Of a stretch of 10,370 nucleotides of DNA, positions 1-7,388 are shown piece after piece. Every line of letters starts with the position of its first letter. Position 1 is the stretch's first letter. This DNA comes from UBA2128 sp964534955 (GTDB taxonomy: Bacteria; Fidelibacterota; Marinisomatia; Marinisomatales; UBA2128): assembly GCA_964534955.1 (NCBI GenBank), contig CAZHRR010000084.1, positions 1 to 10,370 of the forward strand, read 5' to 3'. The position numbers were made by a program, and so were the translations under genes. Below the pieces are notes generated by a model. It was not told the DNA's origin and searched no databases. It saw nothing but the letters and a program-made list of their open reading frames with translations.

Positions 1-526
1 CCCACACCAGATATTTCCCCCGAATATCAAGAGATGTGGTGGGCTCGTCCAGGAAGAGGACAGGCGGATTGTGGAGCAGCGTTCGCACTAGCATAGCCCG
101 CTTAAGATAACCCCACGAAAGCTCATCCGGAAAGTGATCCAGAACATCCGTGATATGTAGAGTTTTCGTCAACTTGGCAATCCGGCTCTTGATGGCGCTT
201 TCCGAAAGATGATATAGCGCACCGTGGAACAGAAAGTTCTCTCTGATTGTGAGCTGACGATCGAAATTGGGTGTTTGCGGCATGTAACCCACCAGCTTTT
301 TAGTCTCCTCCGGCCTGAGCTGAATATCCATTCCGTTGATAAAAACATTACCGTACTCAGGCTTTGAGACGCCGGCCAGAACCCGCAGGAGCGTACTCTT
401 TCCTGCATCATTTGGTCCCACCACTGCCATTATAGAACCACGCTCGATACCAAATGACAATCCTGCTAGAACCGATTGGCCATCCAGGAGCTTTCCGACT
501 TTTTTAAGTGATACTGATGCTTCCAC
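1..526 (-). CDS. ABC transporter ATP-binding protein, 3' end cut off by window edge
   Basis: Cytoplasmic ATPase subunit of an ABC transporter; substrate unknown and no permease is visible (it may lie to the left). The 175 visible codons run unbroken from a GTG at 526; an in-frame TAA lies one codon upstream of the preceding ATA, so GTG is the only usual start near the conserved N-terminus. Seen: Walker A GPNDAGKST (residues 37-45), Q-loop Gln84 in YMPQ, signature LSWGY (136-140), Walker B VLFLDE (156-161) and D-loop SLD (165-167). The H-loop would be outside the window. Oddities: Asp replaces the usual Gly at the fourth Walker A position, and the signature deviates from LSGGQ, although LS-x-GY variants occur in ABC-2/GldA-like ATPases. 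No clear Shine-Dalgarno sequence precedes the start, and AATCG-type repeat sequence reaches almost to it. The family call is secure; the subfamily is not. Confidence 0.9.
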   Translation of the reverse strand, partial: MEASVSLKKVGKLLDGQSVLAGLSFGIERGSIMAVVGPNDAGKSTLLRVLAGVSKPEYGNVFINGMDIQLRPEETKKLVGYMPQTPNFDRQLTIRENFLFHGALYHLSESAIKSRIAKLTKTLHITDVLDHFPDELSWGYLKRAMLVRTLLHNPPVLFLDEPTTSLDIRGKYLVW

Positions 527-700
527 TATTTAATTGACGATTTTCGATTTTCAATTATTTGTATTAATTGAATTCTTTCTATTACCCAAAGGACTATTGA
601 GACAAGATTCCATTGATCTTTTTTAATCCGCTTTATCACAAGTTCTTAATAGAGTGGCGCTCACCAAAACATAAAGGTTGACTGTTCCATACAGAAAAGG

Positions 701-740
701 GACACAGAGAACCACCGAGAATCACAGAGTACACGGAGTT
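701..740. repeat. Four tandem 10-bp CACAGAG-type units
   Basis: Consecutive decamers gacacagaga, accaccgaga, atcacagagt and acacggagtt share a CAC-(A/C)-GAG core at 10-bp spacing, with substitutions between units. From memory, degenerate CACAGAG/CTCTGTG decamer runs are scattered between genes in many environmental bacterial genomes; their function is unknown. A partial inverted partner lies at 781-797, which would let the segment fold back with a loop of about 60 nt. Confidence 0.6.
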
Positions 741-826
741 TATAACCCACAATAGCATATTCCCTCTGCACTTCAGCCAATCTCGGTGAACTCGTCCCAT
801 GCTTTAACTCTTCATCATCATCTTTT

Positions 827-847
827 TTAATCGACAATCGCTAATCG
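827..847. repeat. Three tandem 7-bp NNAATCG units
   Basis: ttaatcg, acaatcg and ctaatcg follow one another with exact 7-bp spacing. Related AAAATCG or CGATTTT words recur at 540-551 and 866-877 on both edges of the same spacer. The tract is short, so chance cannot be excluded, but recurrence of the motif at both edges argues for a structured unit. Confidence 0.45.
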
Positions 848-886
848 CGCACAGCATCCTTTGGAAAAATCGAAAATTATCAATCC

Positions 887-3604
887 TTAGTGCGCTTCGT
901 ACCATGAGTCTCCAACTCCACAATCAACTACCACCGGAACATCGAGCGGCAGGGCATTCTCCATTTCTTCAACTACCATTCCTTTCAGATCATCTAATTC
1001 CTCTTCCGGTACTTCAAACAAGAGCTCATCATGTATCTGCAGGATCATCTTTGATCTTAGTTTTGCAGCCTTCAGTTTCCTATCTATTTCAATCATGGCC
1101 AGCTTGATCATCTCCGCTGCCGTCCCCTGGATAGGATGATTGATAGTAGCTCGTTCGGCCGCCATCCGTATACGCTGATTAGAATGCTCAATGTCGTGAC
1201 AGAACCGTTTTCTACCCAGCATAGTGGTCACAAACTTGTTATCTCTCGCCTTATCCAGTGTTTCATCCACAAATGACTTGATTCCGGAATAGCGGCTGAA
1301 GTACGCTCCGATAATTTTGTCAGCCTCCTTCACTGGCATGCCAAACTCCTGCGAAAGGCGATAAGGTCCGGCACCGTACATCACTCCAAAGTTGACCACC
1401 TTTGCCATCCTGCGCATCTCCGGTAGGACATCTTCCAACGGTACACCATAGATGCTGCTTGCAGTTCGAGCGTGGATATCTTCTCCTTTCTCGAACGCTT
1501 TTTTTAGCATCGCATCACCGCTCAAGTGAGCCATGATACGCAACTCGATCTGGGAGTAATCTGCCGAAAAGATAAGCCACCCCTTTTCCTGCGGCCGGAA
1601 TGCCTTCCTGATCTCCCTACCTTCTTCCGAACGGATTGGAATATTCTGGAAGTTTGGGTTTCGGCTTGCCAACCGGCCTGTAGTTGCTACAGTCTGACTG
1701 AATGACGAGTGGATTCGCCCGGTTTTGGGATGAATCAACTTAGGGATGGCGTCCACGTATGTGGATTTCAATTTCTGAAATTTCCTGTACTCCAGCACCT
1801 TTTCCGGCAGGGGATGTTCATTCTTTAGTTTTTCTAGCACATTGACATCCGTAGAACGTTTTCGTACTGGTTTCAGTCCTATGTGATCAAACAGAATAGT
1901 CGCCAGCTGCTGAGTAGAGTTGAGATTGAACTCCATACCAGCCAGGGTGAAAATCTCGCGGCTAAAGTCATCCAGCTTATTCTCCATCCACTGTGACATC
2001 TCTGCCATCATTTCGCTGTCAACGTAAACACCGTTCTGTTCCATCTGTACCAGTGAAGAAATGAGAGGCAATTCTACTTTTTCCAGATACTCATCAAGCT
2101 CTTCCTCAGCCAGTTTTTCCCTCAGGTTGGGCACAAGCTGAAAAGCTATGTCGGCGTCCTCAACGGCATAGAATGTGACCTTTTCCAAAGGAACTTCAGC
2201 CATGGTAATCTGGTTTCGTCCACTGCCGATTAGTTCGGTGATGGGCTGCATTCTATATTGAATGAATTCCTCGCTCAGGTATTCGAGTTTGAAGGATCGG
2301 GCTTCAGGCCGGAGAAGGTGTGCGGAGATTAAAGAGTCGAACTCGATACCTGCTACTTCGATCCCGTGGTTCTTCAGAATAAGACAGTCGTATTTCAGAT
2401 GCTGACCGCACTTGGAGATCTTTTCATTCTCATATACAGGCTTCAGTTCCTCCAGTACGGTGCAAAGATCGTCTTCACCTTTGAATAGCGGCTTTTCCTT
2501 TTCAGGAAACTGAACTGGAATATACCAGCCGGCATGAGCTTCAATGGCGAAGCTGAAACCGACAATCTCTGCTCGCATAGGGTCCGGGCTGGTGGACTCA
2601 ATGTCCATAGAGACCAGTCCAGCAGAAGAGAGAATCTTCACAAGGTCTTCGAGTTCCTTCTGAGAATCAACCAACTGATAATCCTTATTTACAGCAGCCG
2701 ATTCAGCATAAATGCTTTCGTCCCTGAATTCGTTTAACTGCTCCATCAGTCGCACAAATTCCAACTCCCGGAATACTTCTTCTGCTGTATCGAAGTTAAA
2801 AGATTGACGCTCAAGATCATTAACACTTGTGGAAAGGGGTAAGTCGGTCTTGATAGTCACTAATTCCTTTGAAAGATGAGCTGCTTCAACTCCTTTCTGT
2901 AATCCTTCACGGGGCCGTTTATGCTTCACATTTTCCGCATTGGCGAGAACGGAATCCAGATCTCCATACTCCTGCAGGAGCGATATAGCCGTCTTTTTCC
3001 CAATTCCCAGAACACCGGGCACATTATCCGAGCTGTCCCCCATAAGGGCGAGAAGATCCACAATCTGCTCCGGCTGTACCTTCCACTTCTCTTCAACTCC
3101 TCGGCGATCTATGACATCTGCTGTTCCTTGTCTGCCGGGTGTGTAGAGGAAAATGTGCTCATTAACAAGCTGCATAAAATCTTTGTCTCCGCTGACGATA
3201 TAAGCCTCTATTCCCTTCTCCTTCGCTGAGACCGCCAGGGCACCAATGATGTCATCTGCTTCGTAGCCGGGCATCTCCAGACGAGGAATATTAAATGCTT
3301 CTATGAGGCGCCAAAGGTCAGGAAGCTGTTCGCGGAGTTCATCCGGCATCTTTTCACGTGTTGCTTTGTACTCAGGATACATTTCGTGGCGGAAGGTCTT
3401 CTCCTTGGCATCAAAGACAGCAACCAGATAATCCGGCTTCTCATCACGAAGGATCTTGAAAATGGAGTTAACAAAACCGAAAAGTGCGCTGGTATGACGG
3501 CCATCCGAAGTAATGAGTGGATTCCGGATCATGGCGAAGTGCGCCCGGTAAACCATGGCGTAACCGTCGATAAGGAAAAGGCGCTTTCTGTCTTGGGAGG
3601 GCAT
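887..3604 (-). CDS. polA: DNA polymerase I (5' nuclease, 3'-5' proofreading exonuclease and polymerase domains)
   Basis: Cytoplasmic family A polymerase that removes RNA primers and fills gaps in lagging-strand synthesis and excision repair. At 905 residues it has the usual full length. The 5' nuclease (about 1-300) shows LIDG (Asp13), YEADD (114-118), SGDKD (138-142) and GDSSDN (189-194). The 3'-5' exonuclease (about 305-500) keeps DIE (Asp334, Glu336), Asp406 in HLKYD and Tyr479/Asp483 in YAVEDAD, so proofreading is predicted active; many homologues read NLKYD, with Asn where His402 sits. The polymerase domain has motif A ADYSQIEL (Asp682), the O helix with Lys735, Phe739 and Tyr743, and motif C HDE (858-860). 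Phe739 predicts discrimination against dideoxynucleotides. An in-frame stop three codons upstream fixes the ATG start. The nearest AGGGG lies about 21 nt away, so initiation may be leaderless or weak. Single gene, divergent from the flavoprotein gene. Confidence 0.98.
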   Translation of the reverse strand: MPSQDRKRLFLIDGYAMVYRAHFAMIRNPLITSDGRHTSALFGFVNSIFKILRDEKPDYLVAVFDAKEKTFRHEMYPEYKATREKMPDELREQLPDLWRLIEAFNIPRLEMPGYEADDIIGALAVSAKEKGIEAYIVSGDKDFMQLVNEHIFLYTPGRQGTADVIDRRGVEEKWKVQPEQIVDLLALMGDSSDNVPGVLGIGKKTAISLLQEYGDLDSVLANAENVKHKRPREGLQKGVEAAHLSKELVTIKTDLPLSTSVNDLERQSFNFDTAEEVFRELEFVRLMEQLNEFRDESIYAESAAVNKDYQLVDSQKELEDLVKILSSAGLVSMDIESTSPDPMRAEIVGFSFAIEAHAGWYIPVQFPEKEKPLFKGEDDLCTVLEELKPVYENEKISKCGQHLKYDCLILKNHGIEVAGIEFDSLISAHLLRPEARSFKLEYLSEEFIQYRMQPITELIGSGRNQITMAEVPLEKVTFYAVEDADIAFQLVPNLREKLAEEELDEYLEKVELPLISSLVQMEQNGVYVDSEMMAEMSQWMENKLDDFSREIFTLAGMEFNLNSTQQLATILFDHIGLKPVRKRSTDVNVLEKLKNEHPLPEKVLEYRKFQKLKSTYVDAIPKLIHPKTGRIHSSFSQTVATTGRLASRNPNFQNIPIRSEEGREIRKAFRPQEKGWLIFSADYSQIELRIMAHLSGDAMLKKAFEKGEDIHARTASSIYGVPLEDVLPEMRRMAKVVNFGVMYGAGPYRLSQEFGMPVKEADKIIGAYFSRYSGIKSFVDETLDKARDNKFVTTMLGRKRFCHDIEHSNQRIRMAAERATINHPIQGTAAEMIKLAMIEIDRKLKAAKLRSKMILQIHDELLFEVPEEELDDLKGMVVEEMENALPLDVPVVVDCGVGDSWYEAH

Positions 3605-3713
3605 TATATAAAGTTAATTGATTCACCCCTCTTTCTTCAATCAAATTTCCTGTCAATAGAAGCATCCCATTCGTATTTTTCTGGAAATAATAGATATTTT
3701 AAAGGAGTAGAAA
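3605..3713. promoter_or_regulatory. Divergent intergenic region between polA and the flavoprotein gene
   Basis: This 109-bp AT-rich gap must hold the promoters for both flanking genes, since they are read outward from it. I cannot assign convincing -35/-10 pairs. Only the plus-strand ribosome binding site (3701-3707) is clear. Confidence 0.5.
3701..3707 (+). promoter_or_regulatory. Ribosome binding site of the flavoprotein gene
   Basis: AAAGGAG lies six nucleotides before the ATG at 3714. It is the strongest Shine-Dalgarno sequence in the window and supports that start. By contrast polA, the ABC gene and the first operon gene have no well-placed site. Confidence 0.8.
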
Positions 3714-4379
3714 ATGTCTGACAATTTTCAAAGAACTCGAAGCAGCATAAAACGCCACCCTGAACGCGGCAGCTACGACAAGGAAACCATTTACAAGATT
3801 ATTGATGTCGCTTTCATCTGCCATGTGGGATTTGTTCTAAATAATCAGCCGTTTGTCATCCCCACTATCCACGCCCGCTCAGATAACCAAATAATACTCC
3901 ACGGTTCAAAAGGGAGCCGTCTGCTGAAAGTAGTGAAATCAGGAGTGCCAGTGTCTATTTGTTTTACGCACCTGGATGGTCTCGTCCTTGCCCGATCGGC
4001 CATGCACAGTTCCATGAATTACCGTTCAGTTGTGCTTTTTGGGACAGGGCGGGAGATCACAGACATCGGAGCAAAAATGAAGGCAATGGAGATTTTCTTT
4101 GAGCACCTCATTCCCGGTCGGTGGCAAGACGTCCGTGAGCCTAATCAGAAAGAGTTGGACGTTACAGCTATAGTAGCGGTTAACATCGAAGAAGCATCAG
4201 CCAAGATTCGTACAGGACCACCGATTGACGATGAAGAAGACTGCTCACTCCCTACCTGGTCAGGTGTGGTGCCCTTCCGCATGACAGCAGAAAAACCAGA
4301 GGCAGATCCGTATCTGGACGAAGGGATTACCTTGCCGGACTACATTCGGAATTACTTAACCACTAAAGCTCGAAGCTGA
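3714..4379 (+). CDS. Pyridoxamine 5'-phosphate oxidase-family flavin-binding protein
   Basis: Predicted cytoplasmic FMN-binding split-barrel protein of the Pyridox_ox_2 (NimA-like) group; the substrate is unknown, and this group is usually not the B6-pathway oxidase itself. The 221 residues match the family's usual length and its conserved blocks: the N-terminal ERGSYDKETIYKIID segment (17-31), CHVGFV (36-41) and PFVIPT (46-51), ILHGSKGSRLLK (61-72), DGLVLARSAMHSSMNYRSVV (88-107), HLIPGRWQDVR (131-141), and EEASAKIRTGPP then DDEEDCSLPTWSGVVP near the C-terminus. The ATG is fixed by AAAGGAG six nucleotides upstream. No signal peptide or membrane segment. It stands alone, divergent from polA and convergent with the envelope operon, so the context gives no pathway. 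The family is secure; the reaction is not known. Confidence 0.92.
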   Translation: MSDNFQRTRSSIKRHPERGSYDKETIYKIIDVAFICHVGFVLNNQPFVIPTIHARSDNQIILHGSKGSRLLKVVKSGVPVSICFTHLDGLVLARSAMHSSMNYRSVVLFGTGREITDIGAKMKAMEIFFEHLIPGRWQDVREPNQKELDVTAIVAVNIEEASAKIRTGPPIDDEEDCSLPTWSGVVPFRMTAEKPEADPYLDEGITLPDYIRNYLTTKARS

Positions 4380-4381
4380 GA

Positions 4382-4418
4382 CATAGATTAAAATTCTATG
4401 ACAATCCCTTTTCAGGGA
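4382..4418. terminator. Short hairpins between convergent genes, possible bidirectional terminator
   Basis: Only 48 bp separate the two convergent genes. CATAGA/TCTATG (4382-4387 with 4395-4400) can pair around a 7-nt AT-rich loop. TCCCT/AGGGA (4405-4409 with 4414-4418) forms a second stem, which on the minus strand is closed by a GAAA tetraloop and followed by a modestly T-rich stretch. Both stems are short (6 and 5 bp) and neither has a long uninterrupted T run, so termination is plausible from position but weakly supported. Confidence 0.35.
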
Positions 4419-4427
4419 AGATATATT

Positions 4428-6701
4428 CTAAAAAGTATAGGCCAGATTAGCCCTGGCAATTATGGAAGTGGACTTCTCACCGTTTGCTGTTTTATCTCTA
4501 AGCTCTCCAGTAGCATTCAGATTGAGATTCTCCAATATCCTATAGCGGAGACCACCTTTTATACCAATCCACGAGACATCTGCTTCTCCCGTTCCTTTGG
4601 CATAATTAATACCACTTAGAACAATTAATCCAAGCTGATTCAGCTTATAATCACCATTAATAGCGGCAGTTAAGAAATCCAGATTGGTCCATTCTCCTGG
4701 ACCTATACTATATTCACTGGTATTGTTGGTTACAGTCATATTTGTGGTAAGAGGAAATGGAAACCTTGTTGTTAAAGCTAAACTTATTACTTGAGATGAA
4801 AGTGATGGGTCCACGAAATCAGGATCCCAATTGCGGTCAGAAAACTTATCTTCCTTATCAACTTGTACAAAGGTTCCCATGACAGTATTAGAAAATCCAA
4901 ATATATCAAAGTTGTAGTTTGAACTGAGCATAATGCTTTTGAGAAGTGTATTTTCTCGATTATCAGAAAATGTAACACTATCTAACTCAGTTATTTCAGT
5001 AATACCATTATCCCGGTCAACTGTCTTATAGGTCAAATTACCTGTAGGGAGACCTGGCCCCGGCATAACATTAATCCCAGCTGTAAACGTGTTTTGATTC
5101 CGAATGTTTTCTGACGATGAGGATATCCCATTATTTTGGTGTCGATAGCTGAGAGTTAAAAATACCCGGTTTTGAAACAGCCGCAGTTTATCAGCTACTT
5201 TCCATTCACGATTGTCTGTAACCAGATAAGGATTGGCCAGTGAATTAAATTCCGGGCCAACTTGCAGGAACTCAAAATCAAGAAGATTGCCGAAATAGTT
5301 CAAAGAAGCTTTGGCTCTCAGAGAGAGCGATGGCATGGACAGGATGGCTTCACCTACAGAAATAGCAGCACTGTCCGAGAAAAGTTCAGGAGATATGGGT
5401 GAAAGAGGTACCATATTTTGATTAATTACAAAAATATCTTCATAGTCGGCAGGATCGGGAAAAGCGCCAAGGTCCATGAAACCGCCAATTGAATTGTCTT
5501 GAAGGGAATCCAGAAGAGTATCCAAACCTGCAAGGGTTAAAGCTCCTTGGGAAATATCGTTGTTGAGCAAGCTGAATGCTGCTTCACCTTCTAAGGCAAT
5601 CCGTTTGTGATCCAAGAATACTCCCAAGTCAGTTGCTAAAACTATATTGTCCCTTGGTTTTACTCCTGACCAGTCGCTAACATCAGACACAACCAACTGT
5701 TGACTCCCTAACTCATTAACAAGTTCATTATAAGTAAACTGGTCCCCTTCTTGAAGTCCGAAAACAGTATCAGCTGCACTAATTTCAATCAAAGCATCAT
5801 CAATGACAGCATCCACGCTATTTACAATATCTTTTACCTTAAGAAAGGAAAGTCCAAATCGGAACTTTTCACCCCGACCAAGACCAAATCTTCCAGCAAA
5901 GAGATCCTGTCTAAACGTATGCCCTTTGCGCTGAAGAGCCATAAACTTTGTTCCTGCTGTATCACTCTCAACGGAATGGGAATAGACTTGATCTATTTCA
6001 CTTCCTCCCTGGATTGCTCGATTGACCTCACCTTTAATAAAGGTAAGATTGATAGGACCCAACATTAGATTTAGATCGAGACCTCGGATTCGTTTTCCAG
6101 CTAAAGTAAAGTAGGACAGTCGAGGATTTGAATCACCAAGTTTGAGATGACCATATCTACCAAATGTCAGACCAAAACCATATATATTCCTTGGTTGAAA
6201 TAAAGGATCCTCATCAGAGGTCAATTTAAGTTTAGTCCTGAAGCCAATCTCCTTAAAGACTGTACCTTTCAGATTAACTGCGATCTGGTTAACATTCAGC
6301 GATACTTCATCAATCTTATCTATACTGCTGCTGGATGTAATGTTGCCTCCCACACTGAATCTCGATTTTACTTTTGCTTCTTTCTTCCCTAAAACTTCAA
6401 AGGACCACATAACAGAATCAACAGTGCCTGCCACCAGTTCAATTATATGTATTCCAGGAGTTAGCAAAGGAGGAACATAACTCACCATATCCGGATCGAT
6501 GAATGCCCGGTCAGTAATATTCACATCATCAAGTCGTAAAACTATCTCTTCTGTCTGGACATTTTCCAAACCGAAGAGTGAAACAGCTATAAGTAAATCA
6601 GTAGCTGCCTGTTCAGAATTAGGCTCAGGACTCATGACTATTATTTCCTGACCAAAGAGTATTGAGCCAAGAAGAGATAAATGAATTATTACCTTTTTCA
6701 C
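4428..6701 (-). CDS. Outer-membrane beta-barrel protein with N-terminal Ig-like domain, function unknown
   Basis: Predicted outer-membrane protein of 757 residues, last gene of the three-gene operon. Residues 1-18 form a signal peptide (basic Lys2-Lys3, hydrophobic core, ending LFGQ). Residues about 20-104 look like an Ig-like beta-sandwich: SPEP at 24-27, LRLDDVNITD (55-64), a Y-x-P...G-x-H turn (75-85) and a closing WSFEV (99-103). The remainder is rich in alternating polar/hydrophobic strands with Gly, Asn and Asp turns. It ends in NLAYTF with a terminal Phe, the classic signal for Bam-dependent insertion of barrels. The start is GTG at 6701, nine nucleotides after the fecR-like stop, with no clear Shine-Dalgarno sequence, so translation probably depends on coupling to the upstream gene. 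I do not recognise a named family; porin, secretion channel or surface anchor are all possible. Confidence 0.8.
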   Translation of the reverse strand: MKKVIIHLSLLGSILFGQEIIVMSPEPNSEQAATDLLIAVSLFGLENVQTEEIVLRLDDVNITDRAFIDPDMVSYVPPLLTPGIHIIELVAGTVDSVMWSFEVLGKKEAKVKSRFSVGGNITSSSSIDKIDEVSLNVNQIAVNLKGTVFKEIGFRTKLKLTSDEDPLFQPRNIYGFGLTFGRYGHLKLGDSNPRLSYFTLAGKRIRGLDLNLMLGPINLTFIKGEVNRAIQGGSEIDQVYSHSVESDTAGTKFMALQRKGHTFRQDLFAGRFGLGRGEKFRFGLSFLKVKDIVNSVDAVIDDALIEISAADTVFGLQEGDQFTYNELVNELGSQQLVVSDVSDWSGVKPRDNIVLATDLGVFLDHKRIALEGEAAFSLLNNDISQGALTLAGLDTLLDSLQDNSIGGFMDLGAFPDPADYEDIFVINQNMVPLSPISPELFSDSAAISVGEAILSMPSLSLRAKASLNYFGNLLDFEFLQVGPEFNSLANPYLVTDNREWKVADKLRLFQNRVFLTLSYRHQNNGISSSSENIRNQNTFTAGINVMPGPGLPTGNLTYKTVDRDNGITEITELDSVTFSDNRENTLLKSIMLSSNYNFDIFGFSNTVMGTFVQVDKEDKFSDRNWDPDFVDPSLSSQVISLALTTRFPFPLTTNMTVTNNTSEYSIGPGEWTNLDFLTAAINGDYKLNQLGLIVLSGINYAKGTGEADVSWIGIKGGLRYRILENLNLNATGELRDKTANGEKSTSIIARANLAYTF

Positions 6702-6710
6702 AACTACAGT

Positions 6711-7388
6711 CTATTCAGTAAATCTGATAATTATTTCTTTGAGATTGCCGTCATCATCTTCAAACTGGAAGCGCAATTCCCGGATCAATTCTTCCTCTTC
6801 TTCTTCACCAGTGCTTTCTATTTCATCTTCCGTTGTATCATGTGACTCCAACTCACCAGTTGTAGATGAGGTAGCTGTCTCACCACTATTAAGAGTGATA
6901 ACCTCCCCGCTCACACTGTTCTCCACATCCATTAATCCTTCCAGGAGAATAAACTGATCACCTGCGGTAGGATCGCTCGACACAATAACTTCGGTTCCCT
7001 TGATTGATGCTACCGATGTTGGAGTAGAGATGATAAATTGTTTTCCTTTCTGGGGAGAAACATTGGCTCTCAACACACCGTATCCAAGACTGACTGACTT
7101 TGATATACCGTCATCTGTTCGCTGGCCGCCAACTATGAATTCTGAATTTTCACGGATCTTCAGGACACTTTTGTCATCAAGAAACATGATCATGGCCATC
7201 GATTTTTGAGCAGTAGTTATCTTGTCTTGATCATTGACAGGATTCCCTGGTTTCAGACGGTTTTTTTCCGCTTCCCCTGATCGCTGGATTTCTGCTTCTC
7301 CTTTAGCCTTAACCGCCATGGCAACCTTATCCGATCCAGAAAGAAAGGTTCCTGCAAGAAAAAGCAGAATTGCCAAAAACCGGTTCAC
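6711..7388 (-). CDS. Exported FecR-domain protein with acidic C-terminal tail
   Basis: Predicted periplasmic or surface protein, 225 residues. A signal peptide (1 to about 18) is followed directly by a FecR domain (about 20-150) with its hallmarks: a KGEAEI start, G-x-x-V-x-D-x-D-K-I-T-T (48-59), a DDKSVLKIRENSEF strand pair (71-84), GVLRANV (104-110) and the conserved TPTSVASIKGTE (122-133). Residues 179-200 are strongly acidic, with six consecutive Glu at 195-200, and the last 23 residues look like a small beta-hairpin. Classical FecR is an inner-membrane anti-sigma factor with a cytoplasmic N-terminus; here there is no such segment and no sigma gene nearby, so a structural or assembly role at the envelope is more likely. 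The GTG start overlaps the preceding stop as GTGA and is preceded by GAGGTGG at 7399-7393, indicating translational coupling. Confidence 0.88.
   Translation of the reverse strand: MNRFLAILLFLAGTFLSGSDKVAMAVKAKGEAEIQRSGEAEKNRLKPGNPVNDQDKITTAQKSMAMIMFLDDKSVLKIRENSEFIVGGQRTDDGISKSVSLGYGVLRANVSPQKGKQFIISTPTSVASIKGTEVIVSSDPTAGDQFILLEGLMDVENSVSGEVITLNSGETATSSTTGELESHDTTEDEIESTGEEEEEELIRELRFQFEDDDGNLKEIIIRFTE

Larger units (their letters stand above)
527..886. other. Gene-free, repeat-containing spacer between polA and the ABC ATPase gene
   Basis: About 360 bp with no credible coding frame. It contains a run of four CACAGAG-like 10-bp units (701-740), a partly matching inverted copy downstream (TCTCGGTG at 781-788 pairs with CACCGAGA at 713-720), a run of three 7-bp NNAATCG units (827-847), and a 12-bp inverted pair near the two edges (ATTTTCGATTTT at 540-551, AAAATCGAAAAT at 866-877). 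On the minus strand this spacer would hold the 3' untranslated region of polA and the promoter of the ABC gene. I see no convincing promoter boxes and no strong rho-independent terminator. Confidence 0.75.

Noticed and set aside
169..533. Two short frames at the left end, one on each strand
   Set aside because: Both are out of frame with the ABC ATPase, whose Walker and signature motifs identify the real reading frame.
827..847. Possible CRISPR-like array in the repeat spacer
   Set aside because: Units are only 7 bp with no spacers and there are no cas genes; the decamer run at 701-740 likewise has no spacers.
3386..3721. A 111-codon plus-strand frame running from polA into the next gene
   Set aside because: It is antisense to the conserved polA 5' nuclease region and runs through the divergent spacer and over the flavoprotein ribosome binding site; no family likeness.
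5751..6068. A 105-codon plus-strand frame inside the beta-barrel gene
   Set aside because: It is antisense to a gene with a clear signal peptide and barrel ending, and its translation shows no recognisable pattern.
6711..7388. FecR iron-signalling regulator
   Set aside because: No sigma-70-like gene or TonB-dependent receptor is adjacent, and the protein starts with a signal peptide rather than a cytoplasmic anti-sigma segment.
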